Below are positions 47,194-57,243 of a stretch of DNA of 64,000 nt, in pieces. The notes beneath the pieces were generated by a model. It was given only the letters and a program-made list of their open reading frames with translations. It was not told where the DNA came from and made no database searches. Source of the stretch: JABDKH01 sp963768565 (GTDB lineage: Bacteria > Bacteroidota > Rhodothermia > Rhodothermales > JABDKH01); contig CAVYIO010000022.1 of assembly GCA_963768565.1 (NCBI GenBank), forward strand, positions 124,001-188,000, written 5' to 3'. Both the position numbers and the translations under genes were made by a program. Position 1 is the first letter of the stretch. Each line of letters starts with the position of its first letter.

Positions 47194-47258
47194 TTTCTCT
47201 ACCAGTATTTAGGATGAGCCGGCGCGACGCCGGGACGCGTTCGACCGAAGACATAGAT

Positions 47259-47438
47259 TCAGTCCTTCATCATCACTCCGATAAACACTCCCAGCGCGAA
47301 CGAACCAACGAGCGCAAGTGTGCGATTATCCGTGATCCACTGCTCGGCGGATTCGACCCAATCTTCGATGGGAAGACTTGCGAACTCGATGTCCGGAGCT
47401 TCAGAATTCGCCTGCTGTTCTTTGACCTGCGTTTCCAT
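47259..47438 (-). CDS. Short membrane protein, unknown
   Basis: A 59-residue protein. I start at 47438 (METQVKEQQANSE), since the upstream frame to 47510 looks random. It ends in a membrane helix with TLALVGSFALGVFIGVMMKD, preceded by WVESAEQWITDN. It shares the one-helix topology of the adjacent DUF883-like protein, 65 bases away, and may be a partner in the same stress role. No motif otherwise. Confidence 0.55.
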   Translation of the reverse strand: METQVKEQQANSEAPDIEFASLPIEDWVESAEQWITDNRTLALVGSFALGVFIGVMMKD

Positions 47439-47725
47439 GGTCCGGGCGTGTTGATCACGCAGTTTGGTTCTACGGTTATTTACAAGATTGGTATCGACAA
47501 AGCAAACCAATCGCTATACCATCAGACCGGTCACGATCACGGTTGTTCGCTTCCCGATTATGAATTTACCTAACGTCTCAAAGTGGCGAATACGGGCCTG
47601 AAACATCGAGGGCGCTCGGGACTACACGTACCGTCTCGTGGTTGTCCCATCGGTGTCGGGCAATATCCGGGTTCCCAAAACGTCTTTATCCGGATATTCG
47701 CCACACCTCGTGTGTGAAACTATAG
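47439..47725. other. 287-base divergent gap
   Basis: Spacer between the small membrane gene (minus) and the large TPR gene (plus). AT-richer than surrounding genes around 47470-47580. I see no confident promoter or RNA element, and the open frames crossing it have no recognisable content. Confidence 0.4.
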
Positions 47726-50700
47726 ATGCTGAACTGGATTTCCCCGCTCCGCAGACACCGCAGGTGGAGTGGTCGTTCGAGCGGCATTCTGCTCGTCCTC
47801 CTTGTTATCGCCTCGTCCGGACTTGTACCGCGCGACGGGCGCGCCCAGCCGGTCCTTCCTATCGCGGAGGAAGAGTATCAGGAGGCCTACAGGCTGTTTA
47901 TGGACCGGCTCTTTGCCTCGTCCGTCGACGCCTTTCGTGATTTTCGAGAGTCGCATCCCGAAAGTGCACATGCGCCCGATGCCATGTACTACGAAGCGGC
48001 GTCTGCGCTGGGGCTGGGTCGGTCGGATGAAGCAGCGGTGCTTTTCGAGCGGTTCAATACGAGGTACCCTGCTCACCCGCTGCGCTATGAGGCAAAACTC
48101 GCCCTCGGTCGCTGGTATTTCGATACGGGCGACTACCGGGGCGCCATCGATAATTTCCAGCAGGTACTGGATACGAAGGCATCGTATGATCTTCAGGCGA
48201 AGTCACTGTTCTGGATGGGAGAGGCAGCGGCCGCCGACGGTGATCTCGACGAAGCGATTCGCTACTACCGCCGTGCCGCCGACGACTTCAGCGCCTCCTC
48301 CACGGCTCCGATAGCCAGTTACGCAGAAGCGTATACGGAAGTCTCTCGCGACAACTACGAGGCCGCTTCACGGGCTCTTGAGCGACTTGCCGAGCGACAT
48401 CCCGGCTCCAGATACGCCAGGGACATAGGCCTCGGACTCGCCGAGATCTACTATGAACTCGAGGACTATCCGCGGGCCGTGGCGGAAATCAACCGGCGAC
48501 TTCCGGCCCTCCAGGGCGACGCACGGGAACGTGCCACGTTCATGCTTGCCGAGAGCTACAACCAGCTCCGACGTAGCGACGAGGCGATCCTGAACTACCG
48601 GAAGTTTACCGAAGAGAATCCCGAGAGCCCCTACTTTCGTCAGGCGCTTTTCGGATTGGGGTGGAACTATCAATCGGCGGGTGCCCATGAATGGGCGGCC
48701 GACGAGTTCGCAAAAGCCAGTGCGGGCTTCTCAGATCTGCTGGCACAGAAAGCCGTGTACTATCAGGCCGCCAATCTGAAGATGGCGCGCCAGGAGCGGC
48801 GTGCAATCGAACGCTACAAGGAGGTTGTCGACCGCTGGCCCAGTGGTCCCTACGCGGACAAGGCACTCTTCGAACTAGGCATCACGTACTACCAACTACG
48901 ACAGTGGTCCGATGCAAACCGGACCTTCAAGAAACTGGTCGACGACTATCGTTCTTCCAGCCTGCTCGACGAGGGGCTGAATCGACTGGGCAGTACGTAT
49001 ATCGCGCTGGGTGATTTTGAGGGTGCACTGAAAGCGTTCAATCGCGCGATCGAACGCAATGCGGCGGAGCCCGAGCTGAGGGCAGAGATCGAGTTCCAGA
49101 AAGCATGGCTCCTGTTCCGGAGCGAGCAATACAGCGTCGCAGTTACCGCGCTGATCGATCTTTTCGAAACGTATCCGGGTCATCCGCGGGCGGAAGATGC
49201 ACTGTTCTGGGCGGCGGAGAGCTACTATCAGCTGGATCGCCTCGGGCCCGCCAGCGATCTCTTCGGAGAATACCTGGAGACGTACCCGGACGGCAAGAAC
49301 GTGGATGCGGCGCACTATGCGATCGGCTGGACTCATTTCAGGCGAGGCAGCTACGAGGCCGCTGCGACGGAGTTCGATCGGTTCCTTGAGAGCTACCGGG
49401 ACGAGACGGGCTTCGTCCCGTACCGACACGATGCAAGACTTCGACTCGCCGATTCATACTACGCGCTGAAGCGGTATCCCGATGCTGTCCGAATCTACAG
49501 CCGCCTTGCTGATGACGGCGACGAGTATGCGATTTACCAGATGGCACAGGCGCTGGCTAACTCCGGACGGACTTTCGAGGCAACCGGCGCGTTTCGACGA
49601 CTCATAGCGGACTATCCCGACAGCGACTGGCGGGAAGAGTCCGAGTACTCGCTTGGCTACCTGTTCTTTCAGAATCAGGAGTATGACAATGCGCGGAAAG
49701 CCTTCCGGGAACTGATTACGGCGTCGCCGCGGGATCCGCTTGCGGCCAAGGCCCTCTACAGCATCGGAGACACTTACTTCAACGACGGCGACCTCGAAGG
49801 CTCAATACGCGAATACAAACAGGTACTGGAACGGTATCCGAACTCTCCGTTTGCGAGTGATGCAGCGGCTTCGATTCAGTTCGCCTTGATGGCCATCGGT
49901 GAAGAAGATCGAGCGGTGGCACTCATTGATTCCTTCGCCGCCGCGCATCCAAATTCGCCCGTAATAGACGACCTGCGATTCAAGCAAGCGGAAGTCAAGT
50001 ATCAGAGCGGGCGGACCGACGATGCGTTGTCGGACTTTCAGGTGTTCGTGCGCAATGCTCTGGATCAGAAGTTGCTTCCCGAGGCCTACTACTACCTCGG
50101 AACGATATTTCTGGAACGGAAGCAGGATGTGGAGGCCGAGTCCTATCTGAAGCAACTCGTCGAGCGGTTTGACCAGAGTTCACGCTGGCCGGATGCTTCG
50201 CGCAACCTTGGTAATCTCTACCTGCGCAATCGACGATTCGAAGAAGCGCTGACGGTGTTCAAACAGTTAGAGGACAGGGCAGGAGATAACAAGCGGCAGA
50301 TCACCCAGGCGCGTTACGGACAAAGCGTGGCGCTCATGAATCTGGGTCGTCTGCGTGAAGCGGAGCGGCTGGTGAAACGTACGGTCGACGAAGCTCCCGA
50401 CTCGCCGGAGTCGGTTCCTGCACTGCTCGGCCTCGCGCAGATCTACGATCGGGAGGATCGAGTTCAGGAAGCTGACGCGATGTACCGACGCGTGGTGTCG
50501 CTGAGTCGGGATGAGTCGGGCGCCGAGGCCTTGACGCGACTTGGCCAGATGCTCTTGCGCACCGGTAACCCGCGCGGCGCTATCGAGGAACTTGGCAGGA
50601 CGCCGATCCTCTACTCCGGCTTCGCGGAGTGGATTGCACGCGGCTACATGACGCAGGGCAAGGCATTCGAACAGCTTGGAGAACGGGGCGAAGCCGCGCG

Positions 50701-50785
50701 CATGTACGACACCGTATTAGATCAGTATCCCGGAAGCGGATTCGCCGACGAAGCACGCCGGGCGAAAGACAACCTTCAGCGATAG
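47726..50785 (+). CDS. Large exported TPR protein (YbgF/BamD-like repeats)
   Basis: A 1019-residue periplasmic or envelope repeat protein. A signal peptide (SGILLVLLVIASSGLVPRDGRAQP) is followed by about 25 degenerate 34-residue tetratricopeptide repeats, for example EEYQEAYRLFMDRLFASSVDAF, DEAVLNYRKF-type units, ALYSIGDTYFNDGDLEGSIREY and EAYYYLGTIFLERKQDVEAESYL. The pattern resembles the repeats of YbgF/BamD and large Tol-pal associated TPR proteins. It sits immediately before an outer-membrane barrel gene (TAG then ATG), so it may support barrel assembly or transport. Confidence 0.85.
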   Translation: MLNWISPLRRHRRWSGRSSGILLVLLVIASSGLVPRDGRAQPVLPIAEEEYQEAYRLFMDRLFASSVDAFRDFRESHPESAHAPDAMYYEAASALGLGRSDEAAVLFERFNTRYPAHPLRYEAKLALGRWYFDTGDYRGAIDNFQQVLDTKASYDLQAKSLFWMGEAAAADGDLDEAIRYYRRAADDFSASSTAPIASYAEAYTEVSRDNYEAASRALERLAERHPGSRYARDIGLGLAEIYYELEDYPRAVAEINRRLPALQGDARERATFMLAESYNQLRRSDEAILNYRKFTEENPESPYFRQALFGLGWNYQSAGAHEWAADEFAKASAGFSDLLAQKAVYYQAANLKMARQERRAIERYKEVVDRWPSGPYADKALFELGITYYQLRQWSDANRTFKKLVDDYRSSSLLDEGLNRLGSTYIALGDFEGALKAFNRAIERNAAEPELRAEIEFQKAWLLFRSEQYSVAVTALIDLFETYPGHPRAEDALFWAAESYYQLDRLGPASDLFGEYLETYPDGKNVDAAHYAIGWTHFRRGSYEAAATEFDRFLESYRDETGFVPYRHDARLRLADSYYALKRYPDAVRIYSRLADDGDEYAIYQMAQALANSGRTFEATGAFRRLIADYPDSDWREESEYSLGYLFFQNQEYDNARKAFRELITASPRDPLAAKALYSIGDTYFNDGDLEGSIREYKQVLERYPNSPFASDAAASIQFALMAIGEEDRAVALIDSFAAAHPNSPVIDDLRFKQAEVKYQSGRTDDALSDFQVFVRNALDQKLLPEAYYYLGTIFLERKQDVEAESYLKQLVERFDQSSRWPDASRNLGNLYLRNRRFEEALTVFKQLEDRAGDNKRQITQARYGQSVALMNLGRLREAERLVKRTVDEAPDSPESVPALLGLAQIYDREDRVQEADAMYRRVVSLSRDESGAEALTRLGQMLLRTGNPRGAIEELGRTPILYSGFAEWIARGYMTQGKAFEQLGERGEAARMYDTVLDQYPGSGFADEARRAKDNLQR

Positions 50786-52589
50786 ATGACCATGCACATG
50801 CGTAAGGTTGGCAACATGATCCAGTCGACTGTTACCCTGCTGACTGGTGACATGGGTTATGCTAATGGTCCCCAATGTAGCCGCGCAGGATCGTGGTCAG
50901 GAAGATCAACCCGTTCTTCCCGATCTGGCGCCCCGCGAGGTCGAGATCCGCGGCCAGCTCCAGATAGCGTTCCCGTCACTGCGGCGACAACCGCTCGTAG
51001 GGTTCAATCCCCCACCAAGAGTGCCCGACATCCCCCTCGAGCGACGTCCCACACTCGAGTCGTACAGAGATGCCGGCGCACCCGTAGATACGAGCCCGCT
51101 CGAGAAGCCCGAGCCGCCGGGTATTGCTGCCCTCTCGGGAGGCAGCCCCTTCCGCGCCGAGGCCGAGATCGGTACCGGGAGATACTTCACCCGAATCGTT
51201 CGCGGACTGGCCACCAGCCAAATCGGCCCGGGTCGACAGCTCGACGTGAACATCCACTATGAGGGAAGCGACGGTCATCTGGTATCGAATGACACCGAGG
51301 AGGTGAAGAATGCGAGCGATGACTTCTCCAGGTTCGCTGGCATACCGGAGCGAGACCGATCGTATCACGACCTCCGCCAGGATCTCCGGATTTCTGTCCA
51401 GTTACTCGATGTTCGGTATCGATAACTCCGGTGGCGGGAGTGTCATCCTGAACCCGGATCGTAACGGAAAGCACGGTGCGATGCAGGCGACCATCGGCTC
51501 GGGACGGCTTTCAAGGATCGAGTACGGAGTCAGCGCGTCACTTCAGCAGTCGCGCTTCACGAGCGACCTGTTCTCGTCCGCTCAGATTGTGGACCCCACT
51601 ACGGAACGCGTCGAGAAGCGGGCTTCGCTCTCTGCCCGACTTGCCGTTCCTCTTTCGAGAGTCGTCCGCCTATGGTTCGGCGAAGGCGTTCATGGGCCGG
51701 ATTGGACAGCGGTGGACTGGCCGGTTCCGATCTCTCATACGGTGAGCTCGGTGTCGGTGTGGTTCGCACTACCGATCGAATGACTTTGTCCGGTGGGCCG
51801 CGACTGCTCACAGTGGGATTTGATGCCGGCGTTGGAGGCGAGTCCGGCGCCGACCGCCGGGCCACGTACGTATCTGCCGACGTGGACGTCAGCCTCCGGT
51901 CGGGAGACTTGTTGACGCTCATCGGATCGAACCGGCCGCAGGTGCAGACCAACAGCCTGGCCGAACTGTTCTCGGCAAACCCGTACCTGGTGAACGAACC
52001 ACATATGCAGCCTTCGATCCTGACGGTGAATGCGGAGGCAGGCCTCCTTTTCTCGTCGGGACCGCTCCAGTTCAAAGCATCGGTACAGCTTCGACAGTCA
52101 CCCAACTGGGCGTACTTCGTCAGCACGACGGGATCGGGGACGTCTACTGTCAGCAGTGGATTCTTTGATCTGGGATACGCAGACGGACGCGTGACGAGTG
52201 CAGGCGGCCAGATGGCGATTTCGCTACCGGCCAGCCTGCAATTGTCGACCACGCTGTATGTGCATGACACTGAACTGACCGATTCCGGAATTCAGATCCC
52301 GAATCATCCCCGGCTAAGCGCCGAGCTCGGGTTGTCGGTACCGTTCGCATCCCGAAAAGGGATGGTGCAGGTCACGGGCAGATACATTGGAGAACGCTAC
52401 AGTGACCTGAGTCAGTCGCTTAGCCTTGATCCGTATTTAGACGCTGACGTCTACGCCCGATACGACGTTGGAAGGAGAATCGGGATAGTTTTGAGGCTGC
52501 TAAACCTCGGCATCAATGATCACGAGGCCTGGAATGGATATCCACAGTCGCCAGCGATAGTGGTGGGCGGTATACGGATGCTGTGGTAG
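50786..52589 (+). CDS. Outer-membrane beta-barrel protein, frame broken at least three times
   Basis: Read as one gene across frameshifts it gives a signal peptide, a Pro-rich periplasmic stretch (AQDRGQEDQPVLPDLAP...PPRVPDIPLERRP) and a barrel-type region ending in LGINDHEAWNGYPQSPAIVVGGIRMLW with a C-terminal aromatic. Deleting one G at 50846-50847 fuses MRKVGNMIQSTVTLLT to VTWVMLMVPNVAAQD, a credible signal peptide. Another shift near 51375-51390 and one or two near 51674-51700 connect the later parts (FLSSYSMFGIDNSGGG, then AGLDSGGLAGSDLSYGELGVG). The family is a TonB-receptor-like barrel without plug motifs that I can see. It starts one base after the TPR stop. Confidence 0.65.
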
Positions 52590-52706
52590 TCCCAAGCCAT
52601 TGCTTCCCATCGGTTTCGTTTAGTGGATCGGACTGTCTATTTTATTTACCTCGGGCGATAATCCCACTCGCTCGGACCCGATTTCTGCTGCGCAAATCCT
52701 AATGCG

Positions 52707-52910
52707 ATGACTATCACGGAAGACCAACTCTCCAATGCTCTGGTGGCGGTCGTACGCGACGCACTTATAGAGGGGCATCGGCTCGACGTGCCAGGGTTGG
52801 GCACTTTCGGTGTACGGCACGTTCCGAGCAAGGTTGAGCGAGCAGACGATGATTCGAGTGTGATGATACCGCCACGAGATGTGGTCGAATTCAACGCAAC
52901 GACTGACTGA
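52707..52910 (+). CDS. Short HU-like DNA-binding protein
   Basis: A 67-residue protein. ALVAVVRDALIEGHRLDVPGLGTFGVRHVPSK and VVEFNATTD at the end fit the HU/IHF fold (the LPGFGTF-type strand), here truncated after the arm region. It probably binds DNA or is an HU-CCDC81-type domain, like the following protein, which repeats the VPGLGTF motif. The next gene begins 34 bases further on the same strand. Confidence 0.6.
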   Translation: MTITEDQLSNALVAVVRDALIEGHRLDVPGLGTFGVRHVPSKVERADDDSSVMIPPRDVVEFNATTD

Positions 52911-52944
52911 TTCTCTCGACCGCTGTTCGAAGCAAGCACGACTG

Positions 52945-54498
52945 ATGACACCTGTTATTGACCATATCGCCCGACGACTCTCCATAACGACGGAAGAAGC
53001 CGGAATTCTACTGCAGCAATGGGTGTCGCAACGGCTCGCGGATCTTGAGACTTCCGGTACGGTGACGGTACCCGGCCTGGGCACGTTCACACGAGAGGCA
53101 GAAGGGATTGAATTCGTTCCAGAGCCGCGCCTGGCCACCGTCGTCAACCATCGATTCGCTGGACTCTACCCCTTGCCCGTTGACGCCGGCGAGAATGTGA
53201 CTCTGGGCCTCGACTCGCCGTACGGTATTCCCGACGTCCCCATGGCAGCTGACCTGTTGACGAACGTCGGGGAGGCTGCTGCTGAGGCCTCACCCGAAAC
53301 GGACTCCGGCGAAGTGCGGGACGATGCTATGCCGACACTCCGTCCGGCAGATACGGGAGACCTGCTGGAGGAAGACCCGTCTCAGTACCGACCCTTTTAC
53401 GATCCGCGGGACGAAATCGACGACTCGCCGGGACTGGATGAAATTGTTGACGCCGCCGGTTCGCGGCCCTGGGCCCAAACGGGTGACCTGGTGGATTCCG
53501 TTCGCGAAGAAGTTGAAGGAGACTTCCCGCAGGGGATTTACGATACCGGGCAGATCGACGACACACATGAAGAGGACGATCTCGCCGAAGCGGATCCCGG
53601 AGTGCCGGAGGCATCGCACGATTGGGACAGTGCGGAAGGCCGTCATGCCGACGACATTGTTGAATCATCAGACGACACACCGACCGAGTCGAGTGCCGAT
53701 AAGATTCCGTGGAACCGGCCGGCTCGATACCCGGAACCTGATGCCAGAGTCGACGACGATTATGACGACTACATCGGGGACGCTGAGGCTGAAATTGAAA
53801 AACATGATTTTGGGGATTCCCTGCTTCACCCCGCCAACCTCGCAGCCGGAGTGACGGGCATCGACAAGAAGGACGAAACAGCGTCGTCGGCTTCTGAACC
53901 TGACCCTGAACCCGATCCTGAATCGGAAGATCAGGCTGCGGAGGTTGAAGAAGAACCTGTCGTGGATCTGGCCTCGACTCCACCTGTCGTGGATCCGGCC
54001 TCAACTCCACCGATCGTGGTTCGTCGATCCACAGGCGCGAGAGTATACTGGCTGGCGATCCCCCTGCTCATCGCGGCTATTGCCGTCGTTTTGTGGCTGC
54101 TGACACAGACGGAGCGTACACCGGACAGGCTCGAACAGACGACGAGTGAAGGAGCAACAGAGGAATCGGTCACGCCGGTTCCGCCGGAAGTGGTCGAGGC
54201 TCCAGTGGAGCCATGGTCGCCGGGTACGGTTGACAGACGGGCAGGCGGTTATACGATTGTCGCTTCATCACAGGCGTCTCGACGCGAAGCCATCGCGTTC
54301 GCAGAGAGTCTGGCCGCCAACCTGCAAGATGAAAGTTTGCCAATCGACGTATTCCGGGGAACGGCAGAGGGTCGTGCGCGGTATCGCGTGGGTATCGGGC
54401 AATTCGCAACGATCGAGTCCGCCGCCCTCGAAATGGAAAGGCTTTCCTCGCGGTTGCCCGGAGGTGTCTGGATTCTTCGCATCCGACGCAACATGTAG
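52945..54498 (+). CDS. HU-CCDC81-like and SPOR domain protein
   Basis: A 517-residue inner-membrane/periplasmic protein. N-terminus (about 1-70) has a CCDC81-like HU domain (ARRLSITTEEAGILLQQWVS then TVPGLGTFTREAEG), a long acidic low-complexity linker rich in D/E (about 100-360), a membrane helix (YWLAIPLLIAAIAVVLWLL near 370), and a C-terminal SPOR domain (GGYTIVASSQASRREAIAFAESL... ARYRVGIGQFATIESAALEMERL) that binds denuded peptidoglycan at division sites. Such cytoplasmic-HU/periplasmic-SPOR proteins are a Bacteroidota hallmark. I start at 52945 (MTPVIDHIARR), as the upstream frame lacks the domain start. Followed by ExbB and ExbD. Confidence 0.85.
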   Translation: MTPVIDHIARRLSITTEEAGILLQQWVSQRLADLETSGTVTVPGLGTFTREAEGIEFVPEPRLATVVNHRFAGLYPLPVDAGENVTLGLDSPYGIPDVPMAADLLTNVGEAAAEASPETDSGEVRDDAMPTLRPADTGDLLEEDPSQYRPFYDPRDEIDDSPGLDEIVDAAGSRPWAQTGDLVDSVREEVEGDFPQGIYDTGQIDDTHEEDDLAEADPGVPEASHDWDSAEGRHADDIVESSDDTPTESSADKIPWNRPARYPEPDARVDDDYDDYIGDAEAEIEKHDFGDSLLHPANLAAGVTGIDKKDETASSASEPDPEPDPESEDQAAEVEEEPVVDLASTPPVVDPASTPPIVVRRSTGARVYWLAIPLLIAAIAVVLWLLTQTERTPDRLEQTTSEGATEESVTPVPPEVVEAPVEPWSPGTVDRRAGGYTIVASSQASRREAIAFAESLAANLQDESLPIDVFRGTAEGRARYRVGIGQFATIESAALEMERLSSRLPGGVWILRIRRNM

Positions 54499-54528
54499 TC
54501 CCACCACCACACTCTCATCACTACCGAG

Positions 54529-55260
54529 ATGGTCATTCCCCGACTCCAAGAGGCAGCGAGTACTGTAGCCGATTCAACTCAGGCCATCATGCAACAAACC
54601 GGTCCAGAACCGGCGAGTGTTCTTGACACGTTGCTTCTTGGTGGCTGGGTGGTTATCCCGGTCATCCTGCTGTCGATTCTGGCCGTGTACCTGTTTGTGG
54701 AGAGGCTTCTGACCCTTCGACGGGCCAAGGCGGATCCTGACCTCGTGACCGAGCGAATCCGGGACTACGTCCAGGCAGGAGACATCGTCGGCGCCAAGAA
54801 CTACTGTGCGAATCGCGACACTCCGATTACGCGGATCCTGAAGCACGGAATCGAGCGACTCGGGCGGCCGATCGCCGAGATACAGGATGCAGTGCACGCC
54901 GCAGGCAAGTACGAAGCGTTCGAACTGGAGAAGCGGATCGACCTCCTGGCGACGATCGCAGGCGTGGCACCCATGCTTGGATTCCTTGGCACCGTCACTG
55001 GAATGATCGATGCGTTCCAACAGATTCAGAGCCTGCAGGGTAATGTGAATCCGAGCGTGCTCGCGGGAGGAATATGGGAGGCACTTTTGAGTACGGCTTT
55101 TGGACTCGTCGTCGGTATCATCGCGATCTTCTTTTACAACTTCCTGCTCGGACGCATCAATCGCGCCGTGCACGACATGGAGCGTTCGGCCACCGATTTC
55201 ATTGATCTGCTTCAGGAGCCGGCTCCTCTGCAGGCCAACTACGAAGATCCTCGCTTCTAG
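54529..55260 (+). CDS. exbB: MotA/TolQ/ExbB proton channel protein
   Basis: A 243-residue inner-membrane channel subunit energising TonB or Tol using the proton gradient. An N-terminal membrane helix (LLLGGWVVIPVILLSILAVYLFV), a cytoplasmic loop (RIRDYVQAGDIVGAKNYCANRDTPITRILKHGIERLGRP), then VAPMLGFLGTVTGMIDAFQQI and ALLSTAFGLVVGIIAIFFYNF, the two conserved helices of the family. Start at 54529 gives an extended N-terminus; 54589 is a shorter option. Directly followed by ExbD (23 bases). Confidence 0.92.
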   Translation: MVIPRLQEAASTVADSTQAIMQQTGPEPASVLDTLLLGGWVVIPVILLSILAVYLFVERLLTLRRAKADPDLVTERIRDYVQAGDIVGAKNYCANRDTPITRILKHGIERLGRPIAEIQDAVHAAGKYEAFELEKRIDLLATIAGVAPMLGFLGTVTGMIDAFQQIQSLQGNVNPSVLAGGIWEALLSTAFGLVVGIIAIFFYNFLLGRINRAVHDMERSATDFIDLLQEPAPLQANYEDPRF

Positions 55261-55283
55261 CCACGATTCCCGGGCAGCATCCG

Positions 55284-55691
55284 ATGGCACTCAGTTTTTC
55301 AACCCCGAAGAAGCCGATGACGGCGTTCAGCATGGCCGGGTTAGCGGACATCGTTCTGCTGCTGCTGATCTTCTTTCTGCTGACGTCCAGTTTCATCCCG
55401 AACTTCGGTATCCAGGTGAACCTGCCTCGTGCGGATACGTCCGTCCCCATGCAGTCGCAGTACGTTACCGTCGTCATCACATCCGAAGGTCAGTTCTACG
55501 TCAACCAGAACCAGGTGGCGCGTGACGAGCTGCTCCCCGCCATTCGCCTGGTCCGCGGTGACAAGACGGCTCTCGTGTTGAGGGCGGACGAGGAGGCGAC
55601 GGTCGGTCAGTTTGCCGAAGTCGCAGCCATCGCCCGGGCCCTGGATCTACGGGTCCTCATGGCGACCGAACGAGGGCCTACGCCCAGGTAG
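55284..55691 (+). CDS. exbD: ExbD/TolR family protein
   Basis: A 135-residue single-pass partner of ExbB. The conserved membrane Asp is in MAGLADIVLLLLIFFLLTSSF near residue 20, and the periplasmic domain contains VNLPRADTS and the typical ALVLRADEEATVGQFAEVAAIARALD. Ends 18 bases before the convergent comM stop. With ExbB here and tonB at 25.5 kb, the system is split over the chromosome. Confidence 0.92.
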   Translation: MALSFSTPKKPMTAFSMAGLADIVLLLLIFFLLTSSFIPNFGIQVNLPRADTSVPMQSQYVTVVITSEGQFYVNQNQVARDELLPAIRLVRGDKTALVLRADEEATVGQFAEVAAIARALDLRVLMATERGPTPR

Positions 55692-55709
55692 CGTCGCAGG
55701 TCGGCGAGG

Positions 55710-57243
55710 TCACAGCGCCGAGCCATGGTGGGACCGATACTGAATCGCCTCCGCGAGGTGATCCGTGCCGATTTCGTCCTGTCCGCAAAGGTCCGCGATG
55801 GTACGGGCAACCTTCAGTATTCGATCGTAGGCGCGGGCGCTTAGCCCCAGACGGTGAACGGCGTCGCGAAGAAGCGTCCGACACGGTTGGTCCAGCCGGC
55901 AGTGTGCGTGCACGAGGCGCGAGGACATGTCGGCATTGCAACGGACGCGCGATGCGCCGAGCCGTTCGACCTGCCTCTGGCGCGCTTCCTGCACGCGCGA
56001 CCGCACGGCCGCCGATCGTTCGCCCTCTCGCCGCAATTCCAGATCGCGGATAGACACGGGCGTCACGTCGATATGCAGGTCGATCCGGTCGAGAAGCGGT
56101 CCACTGATCCGTGCCAGGTACCGATGTACATCGCCCGGAGTGCAGACGCACGACCGATGTGGATCGGTCGAGGTAGCCGCACGGACACGGGTTCATGCTG
56201 GCAACGAGAATGAACCGCGCGGGGAACTCCACAGATATGCGCGCACGACTGATCGAAACACGACCCTCCTCCATCGGTTGGCGCAACACCTCGAGCGCCC
56301 TTCGCTTGAACTCCGGAAACTCATCGAGGAACAGTACCCCGTTGTGCGCCATGGAGATCTCGCCCGGTCTCGGCTGACTGCCACCCCCGCACAGCCCGAC
56401 GTCCGAAATCGTATGGTGCGGAGATCGGAACGGTCGACGCACAACGAGACCCGCACGATGAAGACGTCCCCCGACCGAGTGGATCGTCGTTGTCTCCAGG
56501 GCCTCTTCTCGAGTGAGATCGGGTAAGATGGTCGGCAGTCGCCGGGCAAGCATTGTTTTGCCGGCGCCCGGTGATCCGGTCATGAGTACGTTGTGTCCCC
56601 CGGCCGCCGCAACTTCGAGAGCCCGCTTGGCCGATTCCTGACCCTTGACATCAGAGAAGTCGACCGGACTCCGTGTCGTCGGGGCTGCAGACCTGTACTG
56701 ATTCGGGTTTGCCGGTGGAGACCGTTCTCCATTTCCGGATAGCAACGAGACGGCTTCGGTTAGATGACGCACGGGATACGTGCCGATGCCGTCGACGACG
56801 ACCGCCTCTCCGGCGTTCTGCACGGGGACTACTACGCCCTTCATGCCTTCCCTGCGCGCCCGCACCGCCATCGGCAACACGCCCCGTACGGCTCGAACAT
56901 GACCGTCAAGCGACAGTTCGCCGACCACAAGAAACTGCTTCAACGCGCGCCGGTCGAAGGGAATTCCAGTCGCGGCAAGCAAACCGAGGGCGATCGGAAG
57001 ATCGAAGGCAGAGCCCTCTTTGCGAAGGTCGGCCGGCGCGAGGTTTATCGTAATTACGCCTCGTGGCGCCGTGAACCCGGAGTTACGCATCGCTGCCTGG
57101 ACTCGATCGCGTGACTCCCGCACGGCCCCGTTCGGCAAGCCCACGACCGTGTATTTCGGCATGCCGAATTCGACATTCGTCTCGATCTCGATGGGTATGG
57201 CTTCGATGCCAATGGTCGTGGCGCTCCAGACGCGACTCAGCAT
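55710..57243 (-). CDS. comM: YifB/ComM family Mg-chelatase-like ATPase, frame broken once
   Basis: An AAA+ helicase-like protein of the YifB/ComM family (branch migration in natural transformation). N-terminal lon-protease-like ChlI domain (MPKYTVVGLPNGAVRESRDRVQAA), then Walker A TGSPGAGKTMLARRL, DVGLCGGGSQPRPGEISMAHNGVLFLDEFPEF and SMNPCPCGY. In the deposited frame, the sequence after CGYLD becomes noise; removing one base in the CC at 56166-56167 (GG on the plus strand) restores DPHRSCVCTPGDVHRYLARIS and a proper C-terminal Mg-chelatase domain reading MTPVSIRDLELR on to the stop at 55710. Start at 57243 (MLSRVWSATTIGIEAIPIEI). The length then is about 510, as usual. Confidence 0.87.

Noticed and set aside
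54574..55290. 238-residue frame antisense to exbB
   Set aside because: Overlaps exbB completely and shows only shadow sequence.
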